Source of the DNA: Sva-07 sp964549065
Lineage (GTDB): Bacteria > Actinomycetota > Acidimicrobiia > Acidimicrobiales > Ilumatobacteraceae
Reading direction: 5' to 3'
Length of the DNA stretch: 13,503 bases
Assembly: GCA_964549065.1 (NCBI GenBank)
Contig: CAZJUC010000073.1
Coordinates: forward strand, 1 to 13,503
Within the stretch, counting starts at the first letter, position 1, and the number at the start of each line of letters is the position of its first letter. A program made the translations under genes and the position numbers. The notes beneath the pieces were generated by a model. That model saw only the letters and a list, made by a program, of their open reading frames with translations. It was not told the DNA's origin and ran no database searches. Below are positions 12,552 to 13,503 of the stretch, one piece after another.

Positions 12552-13503
12552 TTGACGTCGAAACGATCAGCGGTGACCGCGACGATCGCCCGACAGGCGC
12601 CGGGCTTCGACCGGCTGCGCCACTACGAGCGGGGCTGGCTGCGCGTCGACGTGCTCGCAGGGCTCACCGTCGGCGCGATGCTCGTCCCGCAGGGGATGGC
12701 CTACGCCGAGCTCGCCGGCATGCCACCGGTCACCGGCTTCTACGCCGCGCTGCTCGCCCTCGTTGCGTACGCGTTCGTCGGGTCGTCACGCCACCTGGGC
12801 GTCGGCCCGGAGCCGGGCACGGCGATCCTCGCCGCGACCGGTGTCGGGGCGATTGCCGCGGGCGACCCCGCCCGTTACCTGGCGTTGATGGCAGCGCTGG
12901 CGCTGGTCGTCGGGGCGATCTGCCTGCTCGCTGCGGTCGCCCGGCTCGGGTTCATCGCCAGCGTGCTGTCGAAGCCGGTGCTGGTCGGCTACATCACCGG
13001 CGTCGGCCTCACGCTGCTGTCGAGCCAGTACGCGAAGTTCACGGGGATCCCGATCGAGTCGGATGCGTTCTTCGGTCGGACGCTCGATCTGCTGACCGGC
13101 CTCGGCGACATCGACGGGCTCACCATCGTCGTCGGCGCCACCACGCTGGCGCTGATCCTCGGGCTGCGCTGGAGACTGCCCGCGATCCCGGGAGCGCTGC
13201 TCGGTGTGGTGCTCGCGACGGCGGCAGCGGTGGTGCTGGCATTGGAGGCGGACGGGCTGGCACTCGTCGGCGAGGTCCCGCAGGGGCTGCCGTCGTTCGG
13301 GCTCCCCGACGTGGGCCTGGGCGACGTCGTCGAACTGCTGCCGATCGCAGCCGGCATCGCCCTCGTCGGCTACAGCGACAACGTGCTGACCGGACGGGCG
13401 ATCGGCACCCGCATGGGCTACCGCATCGACCCCAACCAGGAGCTGGCCGCGCTCGGGGTCACCAACCTGTTCGCCGGGTTCTCGCAGGGGTTCCCGATCT
13501 CGT
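12552..13503 (+). CDS. SulP family anion permease, partial (N-terminal part)
   Basis: The gene runs off the right edge with 317 residues visible. The N-terminal SulP signature is clear: LRVDVLAGLTVGAMLVPQGMAYAELAGMPPVTGFYAALLALVAYAFVGSSRHLGVGPEPGTAILAAT. It is followed by KPVLVGYITGVGLTLLSSQ and GIALVGYSDNVLTGRAIGTRMGYRIDPNQELAALGVTNLFAGFSQGFPIS. Many transmembrane helices are evident. SulP proteins move sulfate, bicarbonate or other anions across the inner membrane, and usually end in a STAS domain that would lie beyond the window. Substrate cannot be assigned. The TTG at 12552 is chosen because GAGGAG lies five bases upstream. An in-frame GTG at 12546 overlaps that element and is less likely. 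Confidence 0.9.
   Translation, partial: MTSKRSAVTATIARQAPGFDRLRHYERGWLRVDVLAGLTVGAMLVPQGMAYAELAGMPPVTGFYAALLALVAYAFVGSSRHLGVGPEPGTAILAATGVGAIAAGDPARYLALMAALALVVGAICLLAAVARLGFIASVLSKPVLVGYITGVGLTLLSSQYAKFTGIPIESDAFFGRTLDLLTGLGDIDGLTIVVGATTLALILGLRWRLPAIPGALLGVVLATAAAVVLALEADGLALVGEVPQGLPSFGLPDVGLGDVVELLPIAAGIALVGYSDNVLTGRAIGTRMGYRIDPNQELAALGVTNLFAGFSQGFPIS

Overview
The window is high-GC DNA with dense, often overlapping genes. Several genes appear to start at or next to a predicted transcription start. Its DinB/mycothiol-type proteins and an F420-type PPOX flavoprotein point to the Actinomycetota. My best guess is an Acidimicrobiia/Ilumatobacter-like lineage, but this is inference without any database search. 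There is no rRNA, tRNA, CRISPR array, insertion sequence or phage gene. No gap between genes exceeds about 130 bases.

Layout. (1) Positions 1-1880, minus strand: a PlsC-type acyltransferase, an ECF sigma factor, and a membrane protein overlapping the sigma stop by 4 bases and running off the left edge (likely an anti-sigma-type partner with an acidic Pro/Glu/Val repeat tail). (2) Positions 1883-3317, plus strand: a TetR regulator and a DinB/mycothiol-dependent maleylpyruvate isomerase-like protein, overlapping by ATGA. A perfect inverted repeat covers the TetR start codon and sits between the two divergent units. (3) Positions 3394-10601: a phenylalanine/tyrosine catabolic island. Phenylalanine hydroxylase reads rightward. 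A tight leftward operon encodes 4-hydroxyphenylpyruvate dioxygenase, an aromatic aminotransferase fused to a DinB domain, fumarylacetoacetase and homogentisate dioxygenase. Each transcription unit has its own divergent Lrp/AsnC regulator. (4) Positions 10719-13503: a small DUF2892-type membrane protein, an ECF sigma factor fused to a zinc-finger anti-sigma domain, a PPOX/F420-type flavoprotein, a small SHOCT-domain protein on the minus strand, and the start of a SulP permease.

How the genes work together. Region 3 encodes Phe to Tyr to 4-hydroxyphenylpyruvate to homogentisate to maleylacetoacetate, and then fumarylacetoacetate to fumarate plus acetoacetate. The one step without a classical enzyme is maleylacetoacetate isomerase, normally a glutathione-dependent zeta-class GST. 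Mycothiol-using actinobacteria lack glutathione, and their known maleylpyruvate isomerase is a DinB-fold, mycothiol-dependent enzyme. The DinB domain fused to the operon's aminotransferase is therefore a strong candidate for the missing isomerase. This is the most notable hypothesis in the window. Other points of interest are a REP-like 31-base palindrome inside the homogentisate dioxygenase gene, the sigma/anti-sigma fusion with an internal ribosome binding site, and the operator that overlaps a start codon.
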